Shown here piece after piece: positions 27,401 through 36,559 of a stretch of DNA of 64,000 bases; the first letter of the stretch is position 1; every line of letters begins with the position of its first letter. Under the pieces are notes generated by a model that saw nothing but the letters and a program-made list of their open reading frames with translations, was not told the origin of the DNA and made no database searches. The stretch is from Rhodoferax saidenbachensis (GTDB lineage Bacteria; Pseudomonadota; Gammaproteobacteria; Burkholderiales; Burkholderiaceae_C), in contig NZ_CP019239.1 in the NCBI RefSeq assembly GCF_001955715.1, forward strand, positions 744,001-808,000, written 5' to 3'. The position numbers and the translations under genes were made by a program.

Positions 27401-28849
27401 GTGACCGCAGCATTTCAGGCCTCTACTTCAGCCCCCAACGCAGGCCCGGCCATTGACGTGGTCATTATGGCGGCCGGCAAGGGCACACGCATGAAGAGTC
27501 GTCTGCCCAAGGTCTTGCACCCGCTGGCCGGGCGGCCCTTGTTGCAGCATGTGCTGGACACGGCGGGCGCGTTGCTGGCCCGCAAGGTGGTGGTGATCAC
27601 CGGCCACGGTGCTATCGAAGTAGAAGCGGCTTGCGCAGGTGGGACGGGGGCTACAGCCGGTTTTGATCTGAATTTTGTACGTCAGGAGCCGCAGCTCGGC
27701 ACCGGCCACGCGGTGCAGCAGGCGGTGCCGGCGCTGGCCGACGATGGTGTGGTGGTGGTGCTCTCGGGCGATGTACCGTTGACCCAGGCCGACACGCTGC
27801 TGGATGTGATCCGCGCGAGCGCGGGCAACCAACTGGCGCTGCTGACACTGGAACAGGCCAACCCTACGGGTTACGGCCGCATCGTGCGCGGCGCCGACGG
27901 TGCGGTGCAAGCCATCGTGGAACACAAGGACGCCTCCGAGTCCCAGCGCCAGATCACCGAGATCTACAGCGGCATCATGGCCGTGCCCGCCGCTGCGCTC
28001 AAGCGCTGGCTGGCGCGGCTGGACAACAAAAACGCGCAGAACGAGTATTACCTGACCGATATCGTGAAGTTCGCCGTGACCGATGGCGTGGCCGTGGTGG
28101 GCCACAAGATCACCGATGCGGTGCAGGTGGCTGGCGTCAACAGCCCGGTGCAACTGGCTGAGCTGGAGCGGGCTTTTCAGTTGCGCAACGCGCACCGCCT
28201 CATGGAAGAGGGCGTGCGCCTGGCCGACCCGGCACGTATCGATGTGCGCGGCGACTTGCTGTGCGCCCACGATGTGTCCATTGATGTGAACTGCGTCTTC
28301 ATGGGCCAGGTCAATCTGGGCGAGGGCGTTTCCATCGGCGCGAACTGCGTGATTGCCAATGCCGTGATTGAGGCCGGTGCCGTGATCCACCCGTTCACCC
28401 ATATCGACGGCGAGAAGCTTGGTGTGACGGTGGGGGAGGGCGCATTGATCGGTCCGTTTGCCCGGTTGCGCCCTGGTGCACGTCTGGGCGCTGAAGTGCA
28501 CATCGGCAACTTTGTGGAAGTGAAAAACTCCACGCTGGCCAAAGGCGCCAAGGCCAACCACCTGGCCTATCTGGGCGACGCGACGGTGGGCGAGCGTGTG
28601 AACTACGGTGCGGGCAGCATCACCGCCAACTACGATGGCGCCAACAAACACCGCACGGTGATTGAGGCCGACGTGCATGTGGGTAGCAACTGCGTGCTGG
28701 TTGCGCCGGTCACCATCGGCGCGGGCGGCACCATTGGCGGCGGCTCCACCATCACCAAAAGCACCGAGCCGGGCGCTTTGAGCGTGGCGCGCGGCAAGCA
28801 GGTGAACATTGCCAACTGGGCGCGGCCTGCCAAGAAACCCAAGGCCTGA
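27401..28849 (+). CDS. glmU: Bifunctional UDP-GlcNAc pyrophosphorylase / GlcN-1-P acetyltransferase
   Basis: 482 residues from GTG 27401 (AAAAAGGA upstream). The N-terminal nucleotidyltransferase has IMAAGKGTRMKSRLPKVLHP, and the C-terminal left-handed beta-helix acetyltransferase shows hexapeptide repeats with the catalytic region KAKANHLAYLGDA and NYGAGSITANYDG. It makes UDP-GlcNAc for peptidoglycan and lipopolysaccharide. Its partner enzyme gene glmS is 2.9 kb downstream. Confidence 0.95.
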   Translation: MTAAFQASTSAPNAGPAIDVVIMAAGKGTRMKSRLPKVLHPLAGRPLLQHVLDTAGALLARKVVVITGHGAIEVEAACAGGTGATAGFDLNFVRQEPQLGTGHAVQQAVPALADDGVVVVLSGDVPLTQADTLLDVIRASAGNQLALLTLEQANPTGYGRIVRGADGAVQAIVEHKDASESQRQITEIYSGIMAVPAAALKRWLARLDNKNAQNEYYLTDIVKFAVTDGVAVVGHKITDAVQVAGVNSPVQLAELERAFQLRNAHRLMEEGVRLADPARIDVRGDLLCAHDVSIDVNCVFMGQVNLGEGVSIGANCVIANAVIEAGAVIHPFTHIDGEKLGVTVGEGALIGPFARLRPGARLGAEVHIGNFVEVKNSTLAKGAKANHLAYLGDATVGERVNYGAGSITANYDGANKHRTVIEADVHVGSNCVLVAPVTIGAGGTIGGGSTITKSTEPGALSVARGKQVNIANWARPAKKPKA

Positions 28850-28880
28850 GCCTCGCAGTCCCCGCCAATACTGCACCGCC

Positions 28881-29627
28881 ATGACAGATCCTCAGACACG
28901 CATCGCCCAACTGGAGGCCGAACTGGCCGCCGCCCGGCAGGAGATGCAGGACTTCACCCAGACCGTGTCCCACGACCTGCGTGCGCCCTTGCGCCATATC
29001 GTGTCGTATGCGCGGCTGGTGCAGGAGGATGCAGGCCCGCAGTTGAACGAAGAGGTGCGTGGTTTTCTGTCCACTATTACCGATGCCTCAGGCCAGTTGG
29101 GCGCCATGCTGGATGCACTGCTGGAGTTGTCTCGCCTGGGGACGGCACCTGTGCAAATTACCTCCGTTGCGCTGCAACCGCTGGTGCAGGAAGTGTGTGA
29201 CGAGGTCGCTGCGCGGCATGCAGCGCACGTCGTGGATGTCAGCGTTGACGTTGCGGTGCCGGAGGTACTGGCAGACGCCGCGTTGCTGCGCCATGCTCTG
29301 CTCGGCCTGTTGGTTAATGCCTGGAAGTTCACCGCAACGACCCCTGAAGCCCGTGTGGTGGTGTCCGCCACCCTCAATGCGCAGGGCATGGTGGTCTTAA
29401 CTGTGCAAGACAACGGTGTGGGTTACAACCCCGCCTTGCAGGGCCAGTTGTTCAAGATGTTCAGCCGCTTGCACAGCGCCAGCCAGTTTCCCGGTCTGGG
29501 CAGCGGTCTGGCCCTGGCGCGCAAGGCCGTGCGGCGCATGGGTGGTGAAGTGCAGTTGAGCGGCGCGGTGAATGCCGGTTGCTGCGCGACGCTGCTCCTG
29601 CCCGGCGTACCGGTAGCCGCTGCTTAA
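28881..29627 (+). CDS. Sensor histidine kinase without recognisable sensor domain
   Basis: 248 residues from ATG 28881. A short coiled coil (1-28) leads straight into HisKA ([13 protein letters not shown], phospho-histidine at about 35) and a HATPase domain ([24 protein letters not shown]). No transmembrane or input domain and no neighbouring response regulator; it is related to the phytochrome/bacteriophytochrome-type kinase cores (DHp [13 protein letters not shown]). The start lies 31 bp after glmU. It overlaps the convergent NUDIX gene by 4 bp. Confidence 0.85.
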   Translation: MTDPQTRIAQLEAELAAARQEMQDFTQTVSHDLRAPLRHIVSYARLVQEDAGPQLNEEVRGFLSTITDASGQLGAMLDALLELSRLGTAPVQITSVALQPLVQEVCDEVAARHAAHVVDVSVDVAVPEVLADAALLRHALLGLLVNAWKFTATTPEARVVVSATLNAQGMVVLTVQDNGVGYNPALQGQLFKMFSRLHSASQFPGLGSGLALARKAVRRMGGEVQLSGAVNAGCCATLLLPGVPVAAA

Positions 29628-30238
29628 AGTTTGTCCAGACCCTGCAGCGCTGCGTGTTGCAGCAGCATGATGGTTTTGCCATCCTGGATGTCGCTCGATT
29701 GGCACATGCGCAAGGCCTCCGACAGCGGTAACTCCAGCACCTCGATGTCTTCCCCTTCCTGAACCATGCCGCCGCCGTGGCCGACACGGTCTGCGGCCTC
29801 GTATTCGGCGACGAAAAAGTACAGCTTCTCGGTGACGGAGCCCGGGCTCATGTAGGCCTCGAACACCTTGCGTGGCGCGCGGATGCGAAAGCCGGTCTCT
29901 TCCTCCACCTCGCGGCGTATGCAGGATTCGGGATCGTCACCATCCAGCAGGCCGGCGCACGCTTCGACCAGCATGCCATCGGCACTGCCATTAACAAACG
30001 CCGGAAAACGAAACTGCCGGGTCAGCACCACCGTGCCCTGCAAGCGGTTGAACAACAGCAACACGGCGCCGTTGCCGCGGTCATAGGTCTCGCGCGTCTG
30101 CTGCTGCCAGGTGCCATTGCGGCGCAAGTATTCAAACGTGGTTTTTCTGAGTGTGTACCAGTGGTCGGAAAGCACTTGGGAGTCCAGCAGGCGCACGTGG
30201 GGTGCGTCGTGGGGTGTGGGCATGGCTTGTGGTTTCAT
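29624..30238 (-). CDS. NUDIX hydrolase, ADP-ribose/GDP-mannose pyrophosphatase-like (NudK/NudF)
   Basis: 204 residues if ATG 30238 is used (a GTG at 30283 and an ATG at 30223 are alternatives). The Nudix box [20 protein letters not shown] is intact, with EACAGLLDG before it and [20 protein letters not shown] after it, as in NudK/NudF nucleoside-diphosphate-sugar hydrolases. It hydrolyses a nucleoside diphosphate sugar; the base is not decidable. It diverges from the DeoR gene across a repeat-rich operator region. Confidence 0.87.
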   Translation of the reverse strand: MKPQAMPTPHDAPHVRLLDSQVLSDHWYTLRKTTFEYLRRNGTWQQQTRETYDRGNGAVLLLFNRLQGTVVLTRQFRFPAFVNGSADGMLVEACAGLLDGDDPESCIRREVEEETGFRIRAPRKVFEAYMSPGSVTEKLYFFVAEYEAADRVGHGGGMVQEGEDIEVLELPLSEALRMCQSSDIQDGKTIMLLQHAALQGLDKL

Positions 30239-30248
30239 GGTGCTGTAG

Positions 30249-30299
30249 ATCGTGCAATTGCGTGTAATATCGTGCAAATTCACGCAATGTTATCACGCG
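30249..30299. promoter_or_regulatory. Operator-like repeats between NUDIX and DeoR genes
   Basis: ATCGTGCAA occurs twice exactly 20 bp apart (30249-30257, 30269-30277), and TTGCGTG (30258-30264) is mirrored by CACGCAA (30281-30287); a further CACGCG follows at 30294. Two-turn spacing and inverted halves suggest binding by a dimeric regulator, most simply the adjacent DeoR-type repressor. Confidence 0.5.
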
Positions 30300-30324
30300 T
30301 ATTTATTCCATTACCCTGCACCCT

Positions 30325-31089
30325 ATGCTGACCGTTCAACGCCATCAACTCATCCTGTCGCGCCTGGCGCGTGACGGCCAATTGCTGGCCAAACCTTTCG
30401 CTGAGGAGTTGGAAACTTCCGAAGACACCATCCGCCGCGACCTGCGCACCTTGGCGCAGGCAGGAAAACTGCAGCGAGTACATGGCGGTGCATTGCCAGC
30501 GTCCGAAGCAAACGCGACACTCGCCGTGCGTCAGGCGGTGGCGCCAGACGACAAGACCGCGCTGGGCCGCGCCGGCGCCCGCATGGTGAAACCCGGGCAA
30601 CTGGTGATGCTGGACGGTGGAACCACCGCACTGCAGGTGGCGCGGCATTTGCCTGAGGACCTGCGCGCCACCGTGGTGACCCACAGCCCTACGGTGGCCA
30701 TCGAACTGGCCCGCAAACCGCATCTGGAGGTGGTCATGCTCGGCGGCCGGCTGTTTCGCCATTCGATGGTGAATGTGGGGACTGCGGTGGTTGAAGCTGC
30801 AGCCCGCTACCGGGCGGACCTGTACTTCATGGGCGTCACCGGGGTGCATCCCACGCAGGGCTTGAGCACGGGTGACGATGAAGAAGCGGCCGTGAAACGC
30901 GCCCTGAGCGCGCGTGCTGCCGAAACGGTGGTGCTGGCCTCGCACGAGAAGTTGATGGCGGCATCGTCCTTTGTTGTGGCCCCTCTGGGCGCGGTGGACC
31001 TGCTGGTCGTGCCGCAGCACACCGCCGCCAAGGTGGTCCGGCAGTTTCGCAGTGCAGGTGTGACCGTACTGGTTGCGCCAAATTCCTAG
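30325..31089 (+). CDS. DeoR/GlpR-type transcriptional regulator
   Basis: 254 residues. The N-terminal winged helix has the DeoR pattern RHQLILSRLARDG ... EDTIRRDLRTLAQAGKLQRVHGGAL, and the C-terminal DeoRC sugar-phosphate sensor domain contains LDGGTTALQVARHLP and the FMGVTGVHPTQGLSTGDDEEA block. Effector likely a phosphorylated sugar or sugar derivative; the nearby glm and NUDIX genes make amino-sugar or nucleotide-sugar metabolism plausible. Confidence 0.92.
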   Translation: MLTVQRHQLILSRLARDGQLLAKPFAEELETSEDTIRRDLRTLAQAGKLQRVHGGALPASEANATLAVRQAVAPDDKTALGRAGARMVKPGQLVMLDGGTTALQVARHLPEDLRATVVTHSPTVAIELARKPHLEVVMLGGRLFRHSMVNVGTAVVEAAARYRADLYFMGVTGVHPTQGLSTGDDEEAAVKRALSARAAETVVLASHEKLMAASSFVVAPLGAVDLLVVPQHTAAKVVRQFRSAGVTVLVAPNS

Positions 31090-31096
31090 GCGCCGC

Positions 31097-31579
31097 TCAG
31101 GCCAGCGGCAGCTCCGCGCCAAATTTGCTGCGCTTCACGCTGAAGAAGGCCTTCACATTGCGCACATTGGCGTCGCTGGTAAACAGGCGCTGCGCCAGCG
31201 CCTGGTAGCCCGGCATGTGGGCGGCGTGCACCACCAGCACAAAGTCTGGCCCGGGGGACACGCGGTAACACTGCTGTACGGCGGGGTCACCGGCCACGCG
31301 GGCCTCAAAGGCGTCCAGCGCGGCGGCGTCCTGCCGGTCCAGCGCAATTTCCACAATCGCGGTGAGTCCGTGGCCCAGGGTGGCTGCAAGTTTTTCTGGG
31401 TTCAGCAGGGCGATCTGGCGCTCAATCAGCCCTGCGTCACGCAGCCGTTTGACGCGGCGCAGGCAAGTGGGCGGTGAGGTGTGGACCAACTCCGCCAACG
31501 CCTGGTTGCTCAGGCTGGCGTCGCGCTGGAGCTGGCTCAGCAGCTGTAGGTCGGTCACATCAAGTGTTATTTGTTCCAT
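31097..31579 (-). CDS. Lrp/AsnC-type transcriptional regulator
   Basis: 160 residues from ATG 31579. Helix-turn-helix LLSQLQRDASLSNQALAELVHTSPPTCLRRVKRLRDAGLI region, then the RAM ligand domain (VSPGPDFVLVVHAAHMPGY). It diverges from glmS across a 134-base AT-rich region, and may regulate its own or glmS transcription. It ends 8 bp from the convergent DeoR stop. Confidence 0.92.
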   Translation of the reverse strand: MEQITLDVTDLQLLSQLQRDASLSNQALAELVHTSPPTCLRRVKRLRDAGLIERQIALLNPEKLAATLGHGLTAIVEIALDRQDAAALDAFEARVAGDPAVQQCYRVSPGPDFVLVVHAAHMPGYQALAQRLFTSDANVRNVKAFFSVKRSKFGAELPLA

Positions 31580-31641
31580 ATTTATCAATAATTTGGAATA
31601 AAAAATCTTAATTTCTATTTAATGAAATATTAATTCATAAA

Positions 31642-31669
31642 TTGACAAAATTCGACTACTAATTATTTA
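31642..31669 (+). promoter_or_regulatory. Candidate sigma70 promoter of glmS
   Basis: TTGACA (31642-31647) with a weak TATTTA (31664-31669) 16 bp on, in a strikingly AT-rich stretch 45 bp before the glmS ATG. No other good -35 box in the gap. GGGAG precedes the ATG. Confidence 0.45.
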
Positions 31670-31713
31670 TTGGCACTTCTACCATTCGTCCATCCATTTT
31701 TTGGGAGATCAGT

Positions 31714-33615
31714 ATGTGTGGCATCGTCGGCGCGGTTTCTACCCGCAATATCGTTCCTGTGTTGGTGCAGGGCCTGGAGCGTTTGGAGTACCGGGGTTAT
31801 GACTCCTGCGGTGTGGCGGTGTATGCACAAGACGGCGCCCATGGCGGCGGTTTGCGCCGCGCGCGCAGCACCTCCCGGGTGTCGGAACTGATCGAGCAAG
31901 TGGCCTCTGGCCAGGTGCAGGGCACGCTGGGCATCGCCCACACGCGCTGGGCCACACACGGCGCGCCGGCCGTGCACAACGCCCACCCGCATTTCAGCCA
32001 CGGCCCTGGCGCCGATGCCCACCAACGTGCGGGCCGTATCGCCCTGGTGCACAACGGCATTATTGAAAACCACGACGAGCTGCGTGCTGTGCTCAAAGCC
32101 AAGGGCTATGTGTTTCTGAGCCAGACCGACACCGAAGTCATCGCCCATCTGGTGGACAGCCTGTACGACGGAGATCTGCTGGAGGCCGTGAAAGCCACGG
32201 TGCGCCAGTTGCATGGTGCCTATGCCATCGCCGTGTTCTGCAAGGACGAACCACATCGCCTGATTGGTGCGCGCGCCGGTTCACCGTTGATCCTGGGCGT
32301 AGGCAAGGACGGACAGGAGCATTTTCTGGCGAGCGACGCCATGGCCCTGGCCGGTGTGACCGACCAGATTGTCTACCTGGACGAAGGCGACGTGGTGGAC
32401 GTGCAACTGGGCAAATACTGGTTGCTGGACAAAGCACATAAGGCCGTTGCTCCGGCGCAGCGCCCGGTGAAGACCGTGCTGGCGCACAGCGGTGCGGCCG
32501 AGCTGGGCCCGTACCGCCACTACATGCAAAAGGAAATCTTCGAGCAACCACGCGCCATTGCCGATACGCTGGAAGGGGTGGAGGGCATCGTGCCCGAACT
32601 GTTCGACGCACAGGCCAACCACGCGCCCGGCAGCAACGCGGCACGTGTGTTTGCGCAGATCGACTCGGTGCTGATTCTGGCCTGCGGCACCAGCTACTAC
32701 AGCGGTTGCGCGGCCAAGTACTGGATTGAGAGCATCGCCAAGGTGCCTTGTAATGTGGAGGTGGCCAGCGAATACCGCTATCGCGACTCCGTGCCCAACC
32801 CCAACACACTGGTCGTCACCATCACCCAAAGCGGTGAGACGGCTGACACACTGGCCGCACTGCGCCACGCGCAAAGCCTGGGTATGAAACACACGCTGAC
32901 CATCTGCAACGTGGCCACCAGCGCCATGGTGCGTGAGTGCAGCCTGGCCTATGTGACCCGTGCAGGCGTGGAAATCGGCGTGGCTTCCACCAAGGCCTTC
33001 ACCACCCAACTGGCCGGTCTGTTCCTGTTGACGTTGTGCCTGGCGCAAGCCAAGGGCCGATTGACCGATGCGGAAGAAGCACGCCACCTCAAGGCCATGC
33101 GCCATTTGCCTGCTGCATTGCAGGCGGTGCTGGCGCTGGAGCCGCAAATCATGGCCTGGGCCGACGACTTTGCGAAGAAGGAGAACGCGCTTTTCCTGGG
33201 CCGCGGGCTGCACTTCCCGATTGCCATGGAAGGCGCCTTGAAGCTCAAGGAGATCACCTACATCCACGCCGAGGCCTATGCCGCAGGGGAGCTCAAACAC
33301 GGCCCGTTGGCGCTAGTGACGAGCGAGATGCCGGTGGTCACCGTGGCGCCGAACGATGCGCTCCTGGAAAAACTCAAAAGCAACCTGCACGAGGTGCGCG
33401 CGCGCGGCGGTGTGCTGTATGTGCTGGCGGATGCGGATACCCGCATCGACAGCGGCGAAGGCCTGCACGTGATTCGTATGCCAGAGCACTATGGTGAGTT
33501 GTCACCGCTGCTGCACGTGGTGCCACTGCAATTGCTGGCGTACCACACGGCTTGCGCACGTGGGACCGATGTAGACAAACCGCGCAACCTGGCAAAAAGC
33601 GTCACTGTCGAATGA
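31714..33615 (+). CDS. glmS: Glutamine-fructose-6-phosphate aminotransferase (isomerizing)
   Basis: 633 residues. Begins [12 protein letters not shown] with the nucleophilic Cys2, followed by the glutaminase motifs ([20 protein letters not shown]) and two SIS isomerase domains ([34 protein letters not shown]) and the end NLAKSVTVE. It makes glucosamine-6-phosphate, the first step to UDP-GlcNAc, with GlmU acting later. Its 3-prime end is the classical attTn7 target, and an accessory island starts directly after it here. Confidence 0.97.
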   Translation: MCGIVGAVSTRNIVPVLVQGLERLEYRGYDSCGVAVYAQDGAHGGGLRRARSTSRVSELIEQVASGQVQGTLGIAHTRWATHGAPAVHNAHPHFSHGPGADAHQRAGRIALVHNGIIENHDELRAVLKAKGYVFLSQTDTEVIAHLVDSLYDGDLLEAVKATVRQLHGAYAIAVFCKDEPHRLIGARAGSPLILGVGKDGQEHFLASDAMALAGVTDQIVYLDEGDVVDVQLGKYWLLDKAHKAVAPAQRPVKTVLAHSGAAELGPYRHYMQKEIFEQPRAIADTLEGVEGIVPELFDAQANHAPGSNAARVFAQIDSVLILACGTSYYSGCAAKYWIESIAKVPCNVEVASEYRYRDSVPNPNTLVVTITQSGETADTLAALRHAQSLGMKHTLTICNVATSAMVRECSLAYVTRAGVEIGVASTKAFTTQLAGLFLLTLCLAQAKGRLTDAEEARHLKAMRHLPAALQAVLALEPQIMAWADDFAKKENALFLGRGLHFPIAMEGALKLKEITYIHAEAYAAGELKHGPLALVTSEMPVVTVAPNDALLEKLKSNLHEVRARGGVLYVLADADTRIDSGEGLHVIRMPEHYGELSPLLHVVPLQLLAYHTACARGTDVDKPRNLAKSVTVE

Positions 33616-33650
33616 CAGGCCGCCTCGGTGTTTAGCTATTCCGCGCAATT

Positions 33651-33751
33651 AAAGTCGAAAACAGTTTAATAAAGTCGAAAACACGCCTCTAGCATTCATG
33701 CGGGTTTGCGAGGCGTTGGATTTTTGAGGTGGTTTTTTAAAGTCGAAAACA
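33651..33751 (+). repeat. Three direct copies of AAAGTCGAAAACA downstream of glmS
   Basis: AAAGTCGAAAACA at 33651-33663, 33671-33683 and 33739-33751; the first two are 20 bp apart. The region 33616-33950 has no credible gene. Repeated 13-mers ending ACA next to the attTn7 region are compatible with transposase-binding sites of a Tn7-like or IS21-like element end; no transposase gene is nearby, so only a relic would remain. Confidence 0.6.
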
Positions 33752-33950
33752 ATGTCTTTCAATTGATCGGCAGGATCTGGGGAGCGACGTAAATGACCGA
33801 GATGGGCCAACTGCAGCCCTTAACGAATGACCGCTTCCAGTAGGTCTATTTCGTGCGGTCATTAAAAACGGCAAATGAACGACAACAACGCCCCTCGCGA
33901 AGCATTCGTTGCGTTGGCGAAGTAACGTCAACGCCTGTCGAATACGGTAA

Positions 33951-34637
33951 TCAGCGGAAAGAAGAACTAGCGATTTGCAGTAAGTTGATCCGCGCCTTTT
34001 CTGCGTCCGCAAACGAGTCGATCTCGCTGCAGTCCCGCGACAAGAGGTTAAGGACAATCCGTCCTCTGGTGGGCGAGTTGGTCCAGTAGTAGCCTTCTAA
34101 GCGCTTGTCACCCGATGTAAGCCGAAGGTCGCCGTAGCCGGTAGTGATCTTATCTTCAGCGTCCTGCATTCGCCGCATCTCGAAGACATACTGAAGTTGG
34201 GCTATTGAGCTACGTGGCTCAACCACCATGGTCTCCAGCGTGGAACGGGCTGGCAGACTGGGCGTATAGGATTGAATAGTGAGGAAAAAGTAGCTCTGCT
34301 TGATCACAAATGCAATAGGGATCGGCGGCAAGGGTTCAGCGCGTTCGGTTGGTTTGAACTCAGTCTTCAGCTCACCCCACCAGAGTCCGTGGACCATACG
34401 CTTTCCCATGAGCCACGCGAGCCATTGGTACTTCCACTTCAACTTCGACAAACCCAAGATCAACAAAGGCGGCACGGCTAGGGCGGTTGAGACGCTCTGC
34501 CAGATGACGCGTAGCGGCTCGGACTGCAATTCAGTTCGTCGAAAAAACACAAGGCTACCAGCCGCTACCAGGACGATGTACCCGCAGTACTTGATAAGCC
34601 GAATAAGGTCGGTGTAGGTCAGACTGACAGGTAGCAT
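33951..34637 (-). CDS. cap15: Cap15-type effector: two TM helices plus beta-barrel (2TM-beta)
   Basis: 228 residues from ATG 34637. Two transmembrane helices (about 15-32 and 45-63) are followed by a beta-rich domain that begins LWWGELKTEF and continues with IKQSYFFLTIQSYTPSLPAR, GYGDLRLT and LEGYYWTNSPTRGRIVL, the pattern of the SMODS-associated 2TM-beta family (CBASS Cap15; also the OptE effector of Panoptes). Family members oligomerise in the inner membrane on a cyclic-nucleotide cue and depolarise the cell. The start shares one base with the stop of the DAC-like gene (TGATG), so the two are translationally coupled. Gene order alone cannot say whether it also serves the divergent CBASS operon. 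Confidence 0.78.
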   Translation of the reverse strand: MLPVSLTYTDLIRLIKYCGYIVLVAAGSLVFFRRTELQSEPLRVIWQSVSTALAVPPLLILGLSKLKWKYQWLAWLMGKRMVHGLWWGELKTEFKPTERAEPLPPIPIAFVIKQSYFFLTIQSYTPSLPARSTLETMVVEPRSSIAQLQYVFEMRRMQDAEDKITTGYGDLRLTSGDKRLEGYYWTNSPTRGRIVLNLLSRDCSEIDSFADAEKARINLLQIASSSFR

Positions 34638-35098
34638 CAGAGGATACCCCTCACGGTGCACAGACCGCCTTCATAAACCGACACCTCACGCTCGTGGGTC
34701 AATAATCCGATGGCCGCGACTCCTGCCACCCTCGAGGCCAGCAACGCAGTCATGTGTCGAGCGCCACTGGCTCGTGCGGGAGTCGCTGGCAAGTCGGGCA
34801 GCGGTGGCGCGATGAACTGGCACAGGTGGGTAAGGGACGCCGAATCCGCATGAATGAAGTGGAAGCCGTCGTGCCACTGGGACGACAGGCGCGCTGTACA
34901 CACAATCACCTCGCAAATGGCCTCGAACCCCGTGACTGGCAGTTCGAAACGTTCGTCGCCCCCGACTTCGAGTGGCAGATGGGGCAGCGCCGTCAACGAA
35001 TCGTAGAAGATGATGCCCAACCCAGCGAAGTCATTGGCGAGTCTCGGAGCAACTTGCCGAAGCAATTGCAGGGCGCTGAATGCTTGAGGCGTATGCAA
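34637..35098 (-). CDS. Small DAC-like (diadenylate-cyclase-fold) protein
   Basis: 153 residues. The second half aligns by eye to the DisA/CdaA nucleotide cyclase core: QWHDGFHFIHADS (DGF at 77-79, where cyclases have DGA), QFIAPPLP, SGARHMTALLAS (RHM at 114-116, where cyclases have RHR) and a closing EVSVYEGG strand. The two catalytic motifs are thus recognisable but each differs by one residue, so it may be a divergent cyclase or a nucleotide sensor. No other domain or membrane segment. It is translationally coupled to a Cap15-type effector and diverges from a CD-NTase gene. A GGDE string at 47-50 is not in a palm-domain context. Family assignment is inferred and moderate. Confidence 0.6.
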   Translation of the reverse strand: MHTPQAFSALQLLRQVAPRLANDFAGLGIIFYDSLTALPHLPLEVGGDERFELPVTGFEAICEVIVCTARLSSQWHDGFHFIHADSASLTHLCQFIAPPLPDLPATPARASGARHMTALLASRVAGVAAIGLLTHEREVSVYEGGLCTVRGIL

Positions 35099-35392
35099 TG
35101 GAAGGACCTCTATGCAGGCTCAAGCCTGACTATGTACAAGTTATCAGCGTAGTCTATATCTTGCCAATGGCCGATTCCGACATGGACAGCTTCTGACTTT
35201 ACTCATTTGTCCCTTTTGTAAATATGGCCCTTGAAATTGCCAAAGTTGCCACGATTTGTAACAACGCCGAGATTCTCAGTACGCTTTGGAACGGTGGCCA
35301 TATGCCGATTTATGGGCTGAATGGGGGGCTTGGTACCCGTAGGCGACGGGTCTAGTCACGCGTCGCGCCGACCATCACATGCCCTTCTGCCC
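35099..35392. other. Divergent intergenic region between the DAC/Cap15 pair and the CBASS operon
   Basis: 294 bases with no credible ORF. It must hold promoters for both directions. No clear operator palindrome or regulator gene (such as CapW or CapH) was seen here. Confidence 0.5.
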
Positions 35393-36559
35393 ATGCTAAA
35401 TCTGAGCGCCCTTTTCTACACAGAAGTCGAATTCGAGACCTGTCTCTTCGACAACCTGAACCTTCCGGAAGATGCCAAATCGGACATCGCAGACGCGAAG
35501 AACGATGTTCGAATGGCGCTGCGAGACGGAATTCCCCGTGTGTACGCTGACGAAGGGCACCCCGGCAAGGTCCCGCAGCCTCGTTTCTTCACCCAGGGGT
35601 CCTGGGCTTACAAAACGCTGAATGCACCCGCGCAGAGCCCTCAACAGGCAGACGTTGACGATGGCTGCTACCTGCCACTCAGCTTCCTGACCTTGACTGA
35701 CCGCCCCAGTGTTGCGGCCGAGGTCTTCTTCGACGTTGCGCAAAAAGCACTGGCAGAGCTCGTGGAGCAGAGGGGCTGGAAGCTGTCGAGCAAGCCTACT
35801 TGCATCCGCATCGAAATCAACGATCTCGCACATATCGACGTTCCTCTGTATGCAATTCCTGACAAGGAGTTCGAAACCCTGGTCAAGGCCGAGAACGTCA
35901 GGCGTGCCACCCTTGACGGAAAGAGCTATTCCTTCGAGGCCGCGGCTGATAGCTGGGATGAGCTATCCACCACGAAGGTGCTGCTGGCCCATCGCGATGA
36001 AGGCTGGATGCACTCGGACCCCCGTCCGGTGAAAACGTGGTTCGTTGACCAGGTGGCCACCAAGGGCGAGCAGCTCCGCAGGGTGGTGCGCTACCTCAAG
36101 GCATATCGCGACTGGACTTGGGACAAAGGTGGCCCGAGCTCCATCCTGCTGATGGCGGCGGCGGCGCCACTGTTTGTGAGGCAGGATCGTCGCGACGATC
36201 AGGCGCTGCTTGACGTTGTAAAGCTGCTGCCAGCGGTGCTGCGTAAAGGTGTCAATAATCCAATTAACCCGGAGGAGTCATTGACCGACCGCCTGCGTGC
36301 ATCCAGCGATGATGCGGACATGGTCGAGCAGGCTGCTCTGCAGTTTGAAGATCTTGGCAGCAGACTGCAGGCTGCGTTGGACGCCGGAAACGCCGAGCAG
36401 GCATGCAGCTGGTTGCGCGATCTGTTTGGGCCACGTTTCCCGAATCGCCCCGAGCGCGTGAAAGTCGGGGCCGCTGTTTCCTCTGTTGCCGCTGCCATTG
36501 CATCTTCACCGGCGATTGCGGGGCCATCGGAGTTAGTCGGACGGACCCGCGCCGGATGA
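35393..36559 (+). CDS. CBASS CD-NTase, DncV-like cyclic dinucleotide synthase
   Basis: 388 residues from ATG 35393. The nucleotidyltransferase signature is [11 protein letters not shown] (G69-S70) followed by [11 protein letters not shown] (D87, D89) and a third acid in LAHIDVPLY (D149). The DDGCYLP form and the flanking sequence are closest to Vibrio DncV (clade A, cGAMP-type product). The protein ends in glycine (GRTRAG), as required if Cap2 conjugates the CD-NTase C-terminus to a target. Its stop overlaps the Cap2 start by 4 bp. In phage infection it would make the cyclic dinucleotide that activates an effector. Confidence 0.88.
   Translation: MLNLSALFYTEVEFETCLFDNLNLPEDAKSDIADAKNDVRMALRDGIPRVYADEGHPGKVPQPRFFTQGSWAYKTLNAPAQSPQQADVDDGCYLPLSFLTLTDRPSVAAEVFFDVAQKALAELVEQRGWKLSSKPTCIRIEINDLAHIDVPLYAIPDKEFETLVKAENVRRATLDGKSYSFEAAADSWDELSTTKVLLAHRDEGWMHSDPRPVKTWFVDQVATKGEQLRRVVRYLKAYRDWTWDKGGPSSILLMAAAAPLFVRQDRRDDQALLDVVKLLPAVLRKGVNNPINPEESLTDRLRASSDDADMVEQAALQFEDLGSRLQAALDAGNAEQACSWLRDLFGPRFPNRPERVKVGAAVSSVAAAIASSPAIAGPSELVGRTRAG

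Noticed and set aside
33616..33950. A true Tn7-like transposon
   Set aside because: No tnsABCDE genes and no matching right end in the window; only repeats at the usual target are seen.
34637..35098. mCpol (minimal CRISPR polymerase) identity for the small protein, because of a GGDE string
   Set aside because: GGDE at 47-50 is not in a palm-domain context, while the DGF and GARHMTA blocks fit the DAC fold better.
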